64,000 nucleotides of DNA from WRMS01 sp038562165. GTDB taxonomy: Bacteria > Bacillota > Peptococcia > DRI-13 > UBA5745. The notes beneath the pieces were generated by a model. That model worked only from the letters and a program-made list of their open reading frames with translations. It ran no database searches and was not told the DNA's origin. Below, piece by piece: positions 39,832-49,987 of the stretch (positions are counted from its first letter, which is position 1; the number at the start of each line of letters is the position of its first letter). The stretch spans positions 1 through 64,000 of the forward strand of contig JBCFAO010000017.1 in assembly GCA_038562165.1 (NCBI GenBank). The letters run 5' to 3'. The position numbers were made by a program, and so were the translations under genes.

Positions 39832-40758
39832 TTAATCAAATAAGGGCGTGCTGAAATAGCGCTCGCCGGTATCCGGCAGCAGGGTAATAACCGTTTTGCC
39901 TTTGCCCAATATTTTGGCCATTTTTAAAGCGGCGACTACGTTGGTGCCGCTGGAAATGCCGCACATCAACCCTTCCAGCCGGACCAGGTCCCTGGAAGTC
40001 TGAATGGCCTCCTCGTCGGTAATGACCACCACTTCGTCGTAGATTTTCGTGTCGAGATTGTGGGGGATCAAGCCGTCGCCGATGCCCATCTGCAGATGGG
40101 TGCTGATCTTGCCGCCGGAAAGGATAGCGGCGTTTTCCGGCTCCAAAGCCCAAATCAGGATATCGGGATTGCTCTGGCGTAAAACCTGGCCGATGCCGCT
40201 AATGCAGCCGCCGGTGCCAATGCCGGAGCAAAAGCCGTGGATGGGCTTATTCACCTGCTCCAGAATTTCCCGTCCCGTTTGCAGCCGGTGAACAGCGGGG
40301 TTATCAGGATTGATAAATTGCTGAGGCACGTAAACCTTGGGGTTTTCTGCCTTTAGCTGCAGGGCGGTTTTCAGGCAATTATCGATACATTCGCCAATAT
40401 CGCAGTTGTCTTTGACGACGATGACCTGGGCTCCGTAGCTTTTTACCAGCTTACGGCGCTCTTCGCTGACGGAATCCGGCATAATAATAATCGTTTTGTA
40501 ACCCCTTACCGCTCCCACAAGAGCTAAGCCAATGCCCTGGTTGCCGCTGGTAGGCTCCACGATGATGGTATCCGGCTTAATATCGCCCCGCAGCTCCGCT
40601 TCCCGAATCATGTTGAAGGCCGTACGGGTTTTAATAGAGCCGCCAATATTGACCCCTTCAAACTTGACCAGCACCTCCGCATCGTTTTCGCCGGTCAGCC
40701 GGTTAAGGCGAATGACGGGAGTATTGCCAATAGCCTCCAAAACATTACTGTAGATCAT
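39832..40758 (-). CDS. cysK: Cysteine synthase family protein (O-acetylserine sulfhydrylase-like)
   Basis: 308 residues, fold-type II PLP enzyme. MIYSNVLEAIGNTPVIRLNR opens the protein; the PLP lysine is Lys43 in GGSIKTR, the substrate loop is PTSGNQGIGLAL, the phosphate loop is SGIGTGGCISGIG, and the pyrimidine-contacting Ser lies in CGISSGTN. It would make cysteine from O-acetylserine and sulfide. Three departures from standard CysK are notable: K-T-R for K-D-R, Gln for Thr in TSGNTG, and GTGGC for GTGGT. A related beta-replacement activity is therefore possible, and the symbol is a family-level label. AAGGAG before the ATG; terminator downstream. Confidence 0.82.
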   Translation of the reverse strand: MIYSNVLEAIGNTPVIRLNRLTGENDAEVLVKFEGVNIGGSIKTRTAFNMIREAELRGDIKPDTIIVEPTSGNQGIGLALVGAVRGYKTIIIMPDSVSEERRKLVKSYGAQVIVVKDNCDIGECIDNCLKTALQLKAENPKVYVPQQFINPDNPAVHRLQTGREILEQVNKPIHGFCSGIGTGGCISGIGQVLRQSNPDILIWALEPENAAILSGGKISTHLQMGIGDGLIPHNLDTKIYDEVVVITDEEAIQTSRDLVRLEGLMCGISSGTNVVAALKMAKILGKGKTVITLLPDTGERYFSTPLFD

Positions 40759-40959
40759 TTTTGTCCCCGCTCCTTATTTGTTGAATTAACAGTGTCAATT
40801 ATAATCACAAAACCTACAGGAATACAAGGAATACTTCTGATTATTAAAAAGTACCGTATTTTTTAAGATTCTTTTAATGTTTTTTTATTCTATTTGTTAT
40901 TGTTATGTGCTTAAATTAAAGGAAGAAAATGATTGAGAAATAATCTGGAGGGAAGCGGC

Positions 40960-42223
40960 ATGAAAGGTAAAAAGAAAAAATGGCTTATTGCGGGGGGGGT
41001 GGCAGTTGCCCTTTGCTTAATCTTGGTTGTCGGCGGTCAATTGCGGGGCGGTACAGCTTTGCCGGCTATCGCCACCATGAAGCTGTCTAAGGGCGATATT
41101 GAGAAAAGCATTACCCTGAAAGCGCCTTTGGAGGGCATGGATAAAGCGGAGGTAGTATCCAGCCTCCATTGTGAGGTGGTGGAACTGAAGGTAGAAGAGG
41201 GGGACCCGGTAGCCAAGGATCAGCTTTTGGCGGTGCTGGACGACAAGGATTTGTTGCTGGCGGTGGAAAAAGCCAGGGATCAACTGGAGCTTACCCGCTT
41301 TCAGTACCAGGAAGGGTTGAAAGAAAGCCAGCGGCAGTATGCCAAGATCAAAGAAGGGCTGGCGGCGGCCCAGAAGCAATATGAGCGGTCCCAAGCCTTG
41401 TACGAGGCCGGCAGCCTTTCTTTGCAAGAGCTGGAAACGGCCGCCAGCAGCTTAAAGGATTTGGAAAACCAGGCTGCCGCTTTTTCCGTGTCCAAGGACA
41501 ATGTGGTGCTTTCACCATCTCAAAATAAGCAACTGAATATTTTGGAGAAAGCTCTGGCAGAGGCTGAGGATAAGCTGGCTCAAGCCCAGGTTAAAAGCCC
41601 CATCGATGGCATCGTTACCCGGGTTAATGTAAGGCTGGGACGTTTTGCCGACGAGACGGAAAATAAAAGTCCCATGTTTGTCATCGAGGACCTTTCCAAG
41701 CTGCAGATGAAAGTCCAAATCAGCGAATACGATATCGGCGAAGTAGCCGTGGGACAGGAAGCTACTATTTCGGCGGATATCCTGGGCGGTAAGGCCGTAA
41801 CCGGCCAGGTGAGCAGGATATCCCCCACCGGTGAAAGCAAAAGCGGCGGTACGGAACGGATTATTCCTACTATTATTGATATTAAAGAAGAAAGCGATCA
41901 ATTAATTGCCGGTATTAATGCCAAGGCTGTCATCCATTTGGCCAAATCGGAAAATACATTTATCCTGCCTTTAGAGGCTTTGGTTGAGGCGGAGAACGCC
42001 GAAGGCGGCGAGGCTTGGCAGGTTTACCGGGTCACTGCCGCCGGGATTCTGGAGCTGATTGACGTTACCTTAGGGGTGGAAAATGACCTCCAGGCAGAAA
42101 TTTTTTCCGACCGGCTGGCCGAAGGCGATACCATCGTTACCATAATCACTCCCGATCTCCATGAGGGGATGCAGGTGCCGGCGCCGGAAGGGGCGGCAGC
42201 GGAGGCGGAGACGGAGGCAAGCC

Positions 42224-42231
<8 letters not shown>
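40960..42231 (+). CDS. Efflux membrane-fusion protein (MacA/HlyD type), second system
   Basis: 423 residues of usual length. N-terminal anchor (KWLIAGGVAVALCLILVVGG), lipoyl-like halves (EVVELKVEEGDPVAKDQLLAVLDD and KSPIDGIVTRVNVRLG), a coiled-coil hairpin between them rich in Glu/Gln/Leu (about 95-200), then beta-barrel (LQMKVQISEYDIGEVAVGQEA) and membrane-proximal domains. It partners the ATPase and permease encoded next; the ATPase gene starts 8 bases before this stop. ATG 40960 has GGAGGG 7 bases upstream. No TolC-like gene accompanies this set. Confidence 0.92.
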
Positions 42232-42960
<729 letters not shown>

Positions 42961-42964
<4 letters not shown>

Positions 42965-44169
42965 TGATGCTGCTGGAAAATTTCCTCATGTCCCTGCAGG
43001 CTATCCGGGCCAATAAGATGCGCTCCCTCCTTACTATGCTGGGGGTGATTATCGGCATCAGCTCCGTTATTACCATCGTTTCCATCGGCGACAGCATGCG
43101 GAATTTCATGACGGATCAGTACAAAGATGTAGGCGTTAACAGGGCTATAATTTATACTCGTCCTGCAGACGGTTTTTATATGGACAGCGATTATTTTACC
43201 GTTGAGGATTTGGATAAGGTGCTGGAGGCTATGGCAGGCGACTTGGCCTATACGGACCTAAATGGCTGGAGCAACGGCACGATTAAGAGAAAAACTCTGG
43301 ATATTAATGTAGAAATGCAGGAAGTAGCCAAGAATTTCGAAAATATCATGAATGTAACGATCATTGAAGGCCGGATGATCAATGACGCCGACATTAATGG
43401 CCGCCGCCCCCACATTGTGCTGCCGGAAAAGACGGCTTTAGAAATATTTGGTACTGCCAAATGCATAGGCAAGGTTATTGAAATGGAAGTGGAGGGAGAG
43501 CGGCAGGAGCTGACGGTAGTAGGCGTGTACCGCAAAGAAATGAGCGCCGCTTCCATGATGCTTCTGGGTAATCCTACGGCTTATGTGCCTTACTCCTATA
43601 TCCGGGATGTAGATAATTATATGACCTTTTACCTTAATGTTTATTTTGCCGATGATGTGGATAAAGAGGCGGGCTACCGCCGCCTGACTAATGTAGTAGC
43701 CAGAATGAAGAACCGCCAGCCCGAGGAAATCATGATGCATACGGTGGCGGAAGAAATGCAGCAGGTAGACATGGTGCTGAGCTCCCTTTCCCTGGCTGTA
43801 GGCGCTATAGCCGCTATTTCCCTGCTTGTGGGCGGTATCGGCATCATGAACATCATGCTGGTATCCGTAACGGAGCGGACCAGGGAAATCGGTATCCGCA
43901 AAGCCCTGGGGGCCCAGCCCTGGGATATTAAGTTTCAATTTCTGACGGAGTCGGCCATCATTTCTGCCGCCGGCGGCATCATCGGTACGGCCATTGGGCT
44001 TGCCACCGTATTGGTTTTGGGCAAGGTAGTGGATATTTCGGTGGTTGTTAATCCCGGCACCGTTCTTTTGGCGGTGGCCTTCTCTGCCGCCGTGGGCATC
44101 GGCTTCGGTTTTTATCCTGCCTCCAAGGCGGCCAACGCCGATCCTATCGAAGCCCTGCGTTACGAGTAA
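42961..44169 (+). CDS. MacB-type ABC transporter permease, second system
   Basis: 402 residues: first helix in NKMRSLLTMLGVIIGISSVITIV, a large extracytoplasmic MacB core domain (about 50-265), then the FtsX domain (ISLLVGGIGIMNIMLVSVTE, ERTREIGIRKALGA) and the ending ASKAANADPIEALRYE. It is the paralogue of the permease at 28.3-29.5 kb; the cytoplasmic loop is nearly the same while the extracytoplasmic domain differs, which suggests a different cargo. AGGGGGG ribosome binding site. Confidence 0.93.
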
Positions 44170-44172
44170 GGC

Positions 44173-44284
44173 GAATAGCCAACCAGCCTCTGCTCACTTC
44201 TCACCGGCAAAATCTTATCAAAGAGCTTCTTAATTAAGGGAATTTAGCCGGTTGCGAACGTTCGCTAAGGCTGGTTAGCTATTC
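44173..44284. repeat. 112-bp element bounded by 18-bp inverted repeats
   Basis: Arms 44173-44190 (GAATAGCCAACCAGCCTC) and 44267-44284 (complementary at 16 of 18 positions). An inner pair ACCGGC/GCCGGT (44203-44208, 44247-44252) and a palindrome GCGAACGTTCGC (44254-44265) lie between. It begins just after the permease stop. It may be a small non-autonomous element or an mRNA end structure; no T run follows. Confidence 0.55.
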
Positions 44285-44344
44285 ACTGCAGAATGAGCTG
44301 TTTTATTTACTAAAAACATTACAAAAAGTATACAAATAACCCTC

Positions 44345-44374
44345 TGGACAAAATCCGCCGCCAGAGGTTATACT
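44345..44374 (+). promoter_or_regulatory. Promoter of pyrBI
   Basis: TGGACA (44345-44350) and TATACT (44369-44374), 18 bp apart. The pair CCTCTGG/CCAGAGG (44341-44347, 44361-44367) forms a dyad over the promoter. Confidence 0.6.
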
Positions 44375-44385
44375 AAGAAAGAAAT

Positions 44386-44448
44386 GCTTCGGCGGTTTCA
44401 TTTACACGAAAGTTAAGACGCTTTGCCGAAGCCGGCAAGGCGTTTTTT
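44386..44448 (+). promoter_or_regulatory. Transcription attenuator in the pyrBI leader
   Basis: Terminator ACGCTTTGCCG (44418-44428) / CGGCAAGGCGT (44433-44443) with six T. An upstream GCTTCGGC (44386-44393) is perfectly complementary to GCCGAAGC (44425-44432), which spans the left arm and loop, so an exclusive anti-terminator can form. It lies between promoter and pyrB start. No classical PyrR-binding loop is recognised, and no short leader peptide is obvious. Confidence 0.7.
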
Positions 44449-44519
44449 ATGGAGTATGGGCCTCTGTTTACCGGACCTTCACCCTTTCGCCGGCAGCTTG
44501 TAAAGATGAGGAGGTTTTT

Positions 44520-45485
44520 ATGCGGCATTTAATTGATCCCTTGGATTTTACCGTAGAAGAAATTGAGGCCCTATTAGATGTAGCCGATGAGATTGCGGCA
44601 GACCGTCAGGCATTTCGCCAGGTTTGTCAAGGCAAGACATTGGCTACTCTTTTTTATGAGGCCAGTACCAGAACCCGGCTGAGCTTTGAGGCGGCTATGC
44701 TAAACTTGGGAGGCAATGTCCTGGGCTTTGCCACGGCAGACAGCAGTTCGGCGGTCAAGGGGGAAAGCGTGGCGGACACCATCCGCACCGTCTCCTGCTA
44801 CGCCGACATCTGCGCCATGCGCCATCCCAAGGAAGGCGCTCCCCTGCGGGCCTCCCGCTATTCCCGGATACCGGTAATCAATGCCGGTGACGGCGGTCAC
44901 CAGCATCCCACTCAGACCCTGACGGATCTCATGACTATCCGCCGGCGGCGCAAACAGCTTGGGCACATTACCATCGGCCTTTGCGGCGATTTGAAATTCG
45001 GCCGCACCGTCCATTCCCTTATCAAATCCCTGGCCCGCTACGAAGGCGTCAAATTCATTCTGATCTCGCCGGAAGAGTTGAGGGTGCCGGATTACGTGAT
45101 CGAAGAGGTGCTTTGGGATAAAGGCGTACCCTTCGTCGAAGCGGAAGACATGGAATTGGTCATGGACCAGTTGGATATCCTTTATATGACCAGGGTACAG
45201 AAAGAAAGATTCTTCAACGAAGAAGACTACGTCCGCTTGAAGGACACCTATATCCTGACCCCGGATAAGCTGGCGGCGGCCAAGCCGGGCATGGCTATCC
45301 TTCATCCCCTGCCCAGAGTCAACGAAATATCCATTGACGTAGACGAGGACCCCCGGGCCGCTTATTTTGAACAAGCCCAAAACGGTGTTTATGTCCGGAT
45401 GGCTCTGATCATGATGCTGCTGGAATTAGCCAGTCCCGTGGCTGCCGGGGCCAGAACCGGGGCATTGCAGAAGGAGGTGCGGTAA
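44520..45485 (+). CDS. pyrB: Aspartate carbamoyltransferase catalytic subunit
   Basis: 321 residues. Carbamoyl-phosphate loop FYEASTRTRLSFEAAM, the 80s-loop region SSSAVKGESVADTIRT (Ser and Lys contributed to the neighbouring subunit), AGDGGHQHPTQTLTDL, and the 240s region MTRVQKERF and LHPLPRVNEIS. It joins carbamoyl phosphate and aspartate in the first committed step of pyrimidine synthesis. AGGAGG before ATG 44520; its TAA is followed without a gap by the ATG of pyrI. Presence of PyrI means a class B, enterobacterial-style allosteric holoenzyme. It lies behind an attenuator. Confidence 0.97.
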   Translation: MRHLIDPLDFTVEEIEALLDVADEIAADRQAFRQVCQGKTLATLFYEASTRTRLSFEAAMLNLGGNVLGFATADSSSAVKGESVADTIRTVSCYADICAMRHPKEGAPLRASRYSRIPVINAGDGGHQHPTQTLTDLMTIRRRRKQLGHITIGLCGDLKFGRTVHSLIKSLARYEGVKFILISPEELRVPDYVIEEVLWDKGVPFVEAEDMELVMDQLDILYMTRVQKERFFNEEDYVRLKDTYILTPDKLAAAKPGMAILHPLPRVNEISIDVDEDPRAAYFEQAQNGVYVRMALIMMLLELASPVAAGARTGALQKEVR

Positions 45486-45941
45486 ATGCTCAGTATTGAC
45501 AGCCTGGAACGGGGCATTGTTATCGATCATATTAAGGCCGGCAGCGCTATGTGGCTTTACCAACTGCTGAATCTGGACCGCCTGGAGTGTACTGTGGCCA
45601 TTATCAAAAATGCCCGCAGCAATAAATTAGGCAAAAAGGATATCATTAAAATTGAAGGTACGCTGGATATCAACCTTGATATCCTGGGCTATATTGATCC
45701 CAACATCACCATCGCCGTCATTGACGAGGGCAAGATTATTGAGAAGAAACGTCTGGTGCCTCCGGAAATCCTCCGTAATGTAATCCGCTGCAAAAACCCC
45801 CGCTGTATCACCAGCATAGAAGAAGGGGTGGAGCATATTTTCCGGCTGACCAAAGGGCAAAATGGCACCCGCTATCGCTGCGTTTATTGCGAGCAGGAAG
45901 ATCAGGGCCTCCCCGACTGGCTGAATAAAGCAAAAGTATAA
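45486..45941 (+). CDS. pyrI: Aspartate carbamoyltransferase regulatory subunit
   Basis: 151 residues: N-terminal allosteric nucleotide-binding domain (GIVIDHIKAGSAMWLYQLLNL; VAIIKNARSNKLGKKDIIKIEG) and a C-terminal zinc domain with four cysteines in CKNPRC and CVYC. It binds CTP/ATP and holds PyrB trimers together. AAGGAGGTG of its ribosome binding site lies in the end of pyrB. A short stem-loop follows at 45965-45992. Confidence 0.96.
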   Translation: MLSIDSLERGIVIDHIKAGSAMWLYQLLNLDRLECTVAIIKNARSNKLGKKDIIKIEGTLDINLDILGYIDPNITIAVIDEGKIIEKKRLVPPEILRNVIRCKNPRCITSIEEGVEHIFRLTKGQNGTRYRCVYCEQEDQGLPDWLNKAKV

Positions 45942-46265
45942 ATCTCCGCTGGGATAAAGATTGACAAGGCGAAGGCGGCAGCTTTCGCCTTGTGCTATTA
46001 GCCCTTTTCCATTATTCCTCCTTAATCGCCTTATTTTTTATGGCGTACAAAAGAAATTACGAAAAAATTAAGGCAATAAATCCTCTTGGAAGGGATTATT
46101 CTTGACCCGTCGAATAAAATAAAAAAAGAAATTAATGGCAAAACCAGCCTTAAGCAAAAGGCAGAATATTGAGAATCATAAAAAAACAAGGGGGAATGTT
46201 CCAAAAATTCTATTGTTATTCTTTTGTATTTCTTAGCAATGTCATTTGAAAAGGGAGGGAATTTA
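45942..46265 (+). other. Intergenic region between pyrI and the peptide transporter operon
   Basis: A stem CAAGGCGAA/TTCGCCTTG (45965-45973, 45984-45992) probably marks the end of pyrBI, though no clean T run follows. The rest is AT-rich and must contain the promoter of the transporter operon, but I cannot single out convincing -35/-10 boxes. No gene seen. Confidence 0.5.
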
Positions 46266-47954
46266 ATGAAGAAAAGGAACTTGGCATTACTTTTGACGGT
46301 GCTCTTTGTGTTAGCGGCTTTTGCCGGCTGCGGCAGCCCCGCTGCTTCCACACCGCCGGCCACCACGGCTACAACTCCCGAAGCTACCGAACCGGCTGCT
46401 TCCGGTATTCCTGCCAAAGTGGCTCCCGGCTATGAAAACATCATGAGGATGGTCACCAATCCGCAGCCGGACACTTGCGACCCCCAGAAGACCACAGAGT
46501 TTTTCTGCGTCAATTTTATGATTTTCAACCGGCTGGCTGAGGCTGTCACCACCGGCCCCGGCAAAACCGAGCTGATTCCCAGTCTGGCTGAGAAATGGGA
46601 GATCAGCGAGGATGCTTTGGAGTACACCTTCTATTTGAGGAAGGACGTTAAATTCCACAACGGCAATGATTTTACGGCAGAAGATGTCAAGTACACCTTT
46701 GAGCGGATGCTCTGGCCGGAAACCGGCGCCAAAAACCAGGATTTCGTGGATCCCATCGTAGGCTCCGATGAGGTTATGGCCGGCGCCACCAAAGAGTTAT
46801 CCGGCGTCACCATTTTGGACGACTATACCATCAAAGTGAAGCTGAAAATGCCCTTCGGGCCCTTTATTGCCTCAATGGCAGCCCCGGCCATGGGCATTCT
46901 GGACAAAGAAGCCACGGAAGCCGCCGGCGCGGATTTTGGTCTGGCGGCTGATAAGACCATCGGCACCGGCCCTTATTATTTCGACAAATGGGTGCTCAAT
47001 GACGAGCTTTTAGTCAAACGCTTCGACGGCTATTGGGATAAGCAGCCGGAACTGGAGGGCATCTCCTGGAAGATCATCAGCGACGCTGAAACCATGCGGA
47101 TGATGTTTGAAGCCGGGGAGCTGGACGTCTTTGACACCGAGTTTGCCCTGAGCCAGTTGGAGTATTTCACCAACAGTCCCAAATATGCCAACAATATCGT
47201 GGCCGGCGACCGGGTAGGTATCTACTATCTCACCTTCAATCAGCAGATCAAGCCCTTCGATGATGTGCGGGTAAGAAAAGCTTTGCAGATGGCCATGGAC
47301 CGTCAGGGCCTGGTAGACGCTCTCAACGGCGGCCGGGGGACTCCCCGCTACGGCATTTTCCCGCCCGGCGTTATGGGCTACAATCCCAATCTGCCGGAAA
47401 TCCCGTATGATGTGGAGAAAGCCAAGGCTTTGCTGGCCGAAGCCGGCTATCCCGATGGTTTTGAGATGACCATCGCCCACGACAGTTCCAGCACCTCAGC
47501 TCTGCCCAGGGTGGAACTGCTGGCTTCCCTGCTGGAGGATATCGGTCTGAAGGTTACCATCGATTCCATGGACAGCGCCACCTGGTTTGCCACCAGAGCC
47601 GAAGGCAAGCTGCCCGCTTACACCAGCAGCTGGTCTGCCGACTACAATGATCCGGACAATTTCATTTACACCTTCTTCGCCCCCGGCAACACGGTGAAGC
47701 GTTCCTTCAACTTCAATAACCCGGCCCTGTCCAAGCGGATTGTGGACGCCCGGGCTATCGTAGACCCGGCGGCCAGAGAAAAAGAATATCAAGCTTTGGA
47801 AATTGCAGTTATCCAGGAGGAAGCTGCCTGGATTCCTCTGTACAGCGTACAACATGTATTCCTGGTTAACGACCGTCTTCAAGGCTTTAAGCCTGCCTGG
47901 AATGGCTGGAGTGACGGCTGGTATTATTACGACGGCTTGCGTATCGTGAACTAG
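46266..47954 (+). CDS. Oligopeptide/dipeptide ABC transporter substrate-binding lipoprotein
   Basis: 562 residues. Signal peptide KKRNLALLLTVLFVLAAF with lipobox FAGC, a Thr/Pro/Ala linker, then the SBP family 5 fold: LAEKWEISEDALEYTFYLR, KFHNGNDFTAEDVKYTFERM, GTGPYYFDKWVLNDELL, DDVRVRKALQMAMDRQ, YDVEKAKALLAEAGYPDGF. It captures peptides for the DppBCDF-like proteins encoded downstream. ATG 46266 follows AAGGGAGGG; an upstream in-frame ATG (46224) lacks one. A large hairpin separates it from the permease genes, which would let the receptor be made in excess. Confidence 0.94.
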   Translation: MKKRNLALLLTVLFVLAAFAGCGSPAASTPPATTATTPEATEPAASGIPAKVAPGYENIMRMVTNPQPDTCDPQKTTEFFCVNFMIFNRLAEAVTTGPGKTELIPSLAEKWEISEDALEYTFYLRKDVKFHNGNDFTAEDVKYTFERMLWPETGAKNQDFVDPIVGSDEVMAGATKELSGVTILDDYTIKVKLKMPFGPFIASMAAPAMGILDKEATEAAGADFGLAADKTIGTGPYYFDKWVLNDELLVKRFDGYWDKQPELEGISWKIISDAETMRMMFEAGELDVFDTEFALSQLEYFTNSPKYANNIVAGDRVGIYYLTFNQQIKPFDDVRVRKALQMAMDRQGLVDALNGGRGTPRYGIFPPGVMGYNPNLPEIPYDVEKAKALLAEAGYPDGFEMTIAHDSSSTSALPRVELLASLLEDIGLKVTIDSMDSATWFATRAEGKLPAYTSSWSADYNDPDNFIYTFFAPGNTVKRSFNFNNPALSKRIVDARAIVDPAAREKEYQALEIAVIQEEAAWIPLYSVQHVFLVNDRLQGFKPAWNGWSDGWYYYDGLRIVN

Positions 47955-47984
47955 GCCCAACAGCCGCAACCCTTGCCAGGGTAG

Positions 47985-48079
47985 AAGGGGCTGTCTCACC
48001 AACGCCTCAAATGCTTTATAGCCTGTTGGTTTTGAAGGCTATAAACACTGCCTGAGGCCTGAACTGAGACAGCTCCTTT
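47985..48079 (+). repeat. Long segmented hairpin between receptor and permease genes
   Basis: Three nested stems: GGCTGTCTCA/TGAGACAGCT (outer, 47989-47998 and 48065-48074), GCCTCA/TGAGGC (48004-48009, 48053-48058) and TTTATAGCC/GGCTATAAA (48015-48023, 48037-48045). No T run, so not a standard terminator; more likely an mRNA processing or stability element or a repetitive palindrome. Confidence 0.7.
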
Positions 48080-48107
48080 GCTGCCCGGTCTGAACAGGAG
48101 CAATCAT

Positions 48108-49028
48108 ATGGCAAAATATATAATAAAACGAATTCTGGTAGCATTTCCGGTCTTGATTGCAGTATCCTTGATCCTGTTTATTCTGCTTAATGTGGTGCCG
48201 GGAGATCCCGTAACCGTCATGATGCGGGAACATATCAAGCCGGAGCTTATCGAGGTTTTCAGAGAACGGATGGGCCTTAATGATCCCATCCTGGTGCAAT
48301 TTGGGAGATATGTGCTTAATGCCCTGCGGGGAGACTTCGGCATGTCCTACAAGCTGCAGCGGGATGTATCGGCTATGATCCGGGAGGCCTTTCCCCATAC
48401 GATCAAGCTGGCTATCTACGCAGCCTTGGTGGCCTGGCTCATCGGCATTCCCGCCGGCATCTTATCGGCGGTAAAGCAAAACACGCTGGTGGACAGGGCC
48501 TTCATGTCCTTTTCCCTCATGGGAGTTTCCCTGCCGGTTTTCTGGGCCGGCCTGCTGATGCAGTACCTCTTTGCCTTTAAACTAGGCTGGCTGCCGGTAA
48601 CCGGCTATTACAGCCTCCGGTACTACGTTTTGCCGGCTATCGTCCTGGGCTGGCAGTCGGCGGGGACCATCGCCCGCCTCACCCGCTCCAACCTTCTTGA
48701 AGTCATGAAGAATGATTATATCCGTACGGCCAGGGCCAAGGGCCTGGGAGAAACGGTGGTGGTGGTAGGCCACGCCCTAAAAAATGCCATGCTGCCGGTG
48801 GTAACCATGATGGCTATGCAGGTGGCCGGCCTTTTAGGCGGCGCCGTGATGACGGAAAGTATTTTTGGTATCCCCGGCCTGGGCCGGATTACGGTGGACG
48901 CCATGGGAACCAGGGATATGCCCCTTTTGCAGGGCTCCGTCCTGTTTATCACTGCAATCATTATTATCGGCAACATGGTGGCGGATCTGCTGTATGCCTT
49001 CCTTGATCCCAGAATCCGAGTAGAGTAG
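48108..49028 (+). CDS. dppB: Dipeptide/oligopeptide ABC transporter permease (DppB-type)
   Basis: 306 residues, six membrane helices. It starts MAKYIIKRILVAFPVLIAVS like most DppB proteins, followed by LNVVPGDPVTVMM and the coupling-helix motif RTARAKGLGETVVVVGHALKNAMLPV; FGIPGLGRITVDAM is also typical. ATG 48108 has AGGAG 7 bases upstream. It forms a heterodimeric pore with the DppC-type protein encoded 8 bases downstream. Confidence 0.94.
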   Translation: MAKYIIKRILVAFPVLIAVSLILFILLNVVPGDPVTVMMREHIKPELIEVFRERMGLNDPILVQFGRYVLNALRGDFGMSYKLQRDVSAMIREAFPHTIKLAIYAALVAWLIGIPAGILSAVKQNTLVDRAFMSFSLMGVSLPVFWAGLLMQYLFAFKLGWLPVTGYYSLRYYVLPAIVLGWQSAGTIARLTRSNLLEVMKNDYIRTARAKGLGETVVVVGHALKNAMLPVVTMMAMQVAGLLGGAVMTESIFGIPGLGRITVDAMGTRDMPLLQGSVLFITAIIIIGNMVADLLYAFLDPRIRVE

Positions 49029-49036
49029 GTGATACC

Positions 49037-49975
49037 ATGCAAAACAGCGATATTCTTATTTTAAATGATCAAAACCTCCCACCGGATCTGGGCCTGCCGC
49101 CGGCAGAAGATATTGATGCGGAGCTTCTGGATAACGAGACCATGGGGGACAGAATTAAAACCATGCTGCGCAAAAACAAATTGGCGGCAGCTTCATTTGT
49201 AGTTATTGTTCTTATGTGTCTGGCGGCGGCCTTCGCCCCCTTTCTGACGCCCTATGAGCCCAACAAAACCTCCCTGAAGGACCGGCTGGCTCCTCCTTCC
49301 CGGGAGCATATCCTGGGCTGCGACGAACTGGGCCGGGATCATTTTACCCGCCTGCTGTACGGCACCAGGGTTTCCGTGATGATCGGCCTTTTTCCCACCA
49401 GCGTGGCCATGATTATCGGTACGGTTTTGGGACTGTTTGCCGGGTTTTACGGCGGCAAGATCGATTTTGTGATCATGCGGCTGGCCGATGTGGTGCTGGC
49501 CTTTCCTTCATTGCTTTTGGCCATGGTGGTTTCCTATACTTTAAAAGGCGGTATTATCAGCATCTTCCTTGCCCTGGCTGCCGTCAAATGGGCCAGGACG
49601 GCCCGGGTAATCCGGGCTCAGACCTTGGCCATGAAAGAAAAGGAGTTTGTGGAGGCTGCCCGCTCCTTAGGAGTTAAAAAGAGCACCATTATGTTCCGCC
49701 ACATCCTACCCAACTGCCTGCCCAATTTAATCGTCCTGCTGACCCTCAACATTCCGGAGTCGATTTTGGACGAGGCCAGCCTCAGCTTTCTCGGCATCGG
49801 GGCCCAGCCTCCTTCCACAAGCTGGGGTCTGATGGTTTTTCGCTGCAAACCCTTTTTGTTTGAGTATCCCTGGCTGGCCATCGCTCCCGGCGTAGCTATT
49901 CTGGTTTTTGTGCTGGCCTTCAATTTCTTGGGTGACGGTGTCCGGGATGCCCTGGATCCCTATCTGAAGGATTAG
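49037..49975 (+). CDS. dppC: Dipeptide/oligopeptide ABC transporter permease (DppC-type)
   Basis: 312 residues. A ~45-residue acidic cytoplasmic N-terminus precedes the first helix (LAAASFVVIVLMCLAAAFAPFL). DppC landmarks are HILGCDELGRDHFTRLLYGTRVS, the coupling motif KEFVEAARSLGVKKSTIMFRHILPN, DEASLSFLGIGAQPPSTSWG and the ending NFLGDGVRDALDPYLKD. It partners the DppB-type permease. AGGTGA ribosome binding site before ATG 49037. Confidence 0.94.
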   Translation: MQNSDILILNDQNLPPDLGLPPAEDIDAELLDNETMGDRIKTMLRKNKLAAASFVVIVLMCLAAAFAPFLTPYEPNKTSLKDRLAPPSREHILGCDELGRDHFTRLLYGTRVSVMIGLFPTSVAMIIGTVLGLFAGFYGGKIDFVIMRLADVVLAFPSLLLAMVVSYTLKGGIISIFLALAAVKWARTARVIRAQTLAMKEKEFVEAARSLGVKKSTIMFRHILPNCLPNLIVLLTLNIPESILDEASLSFLGIGAQPPSTSWGLMVFRCKPFLFEYPWLAIAPGVAILVFVLAFNFLGDGVRDALDPYLKD

Positions 49976-49987
49976 GAGGCGATTAGT

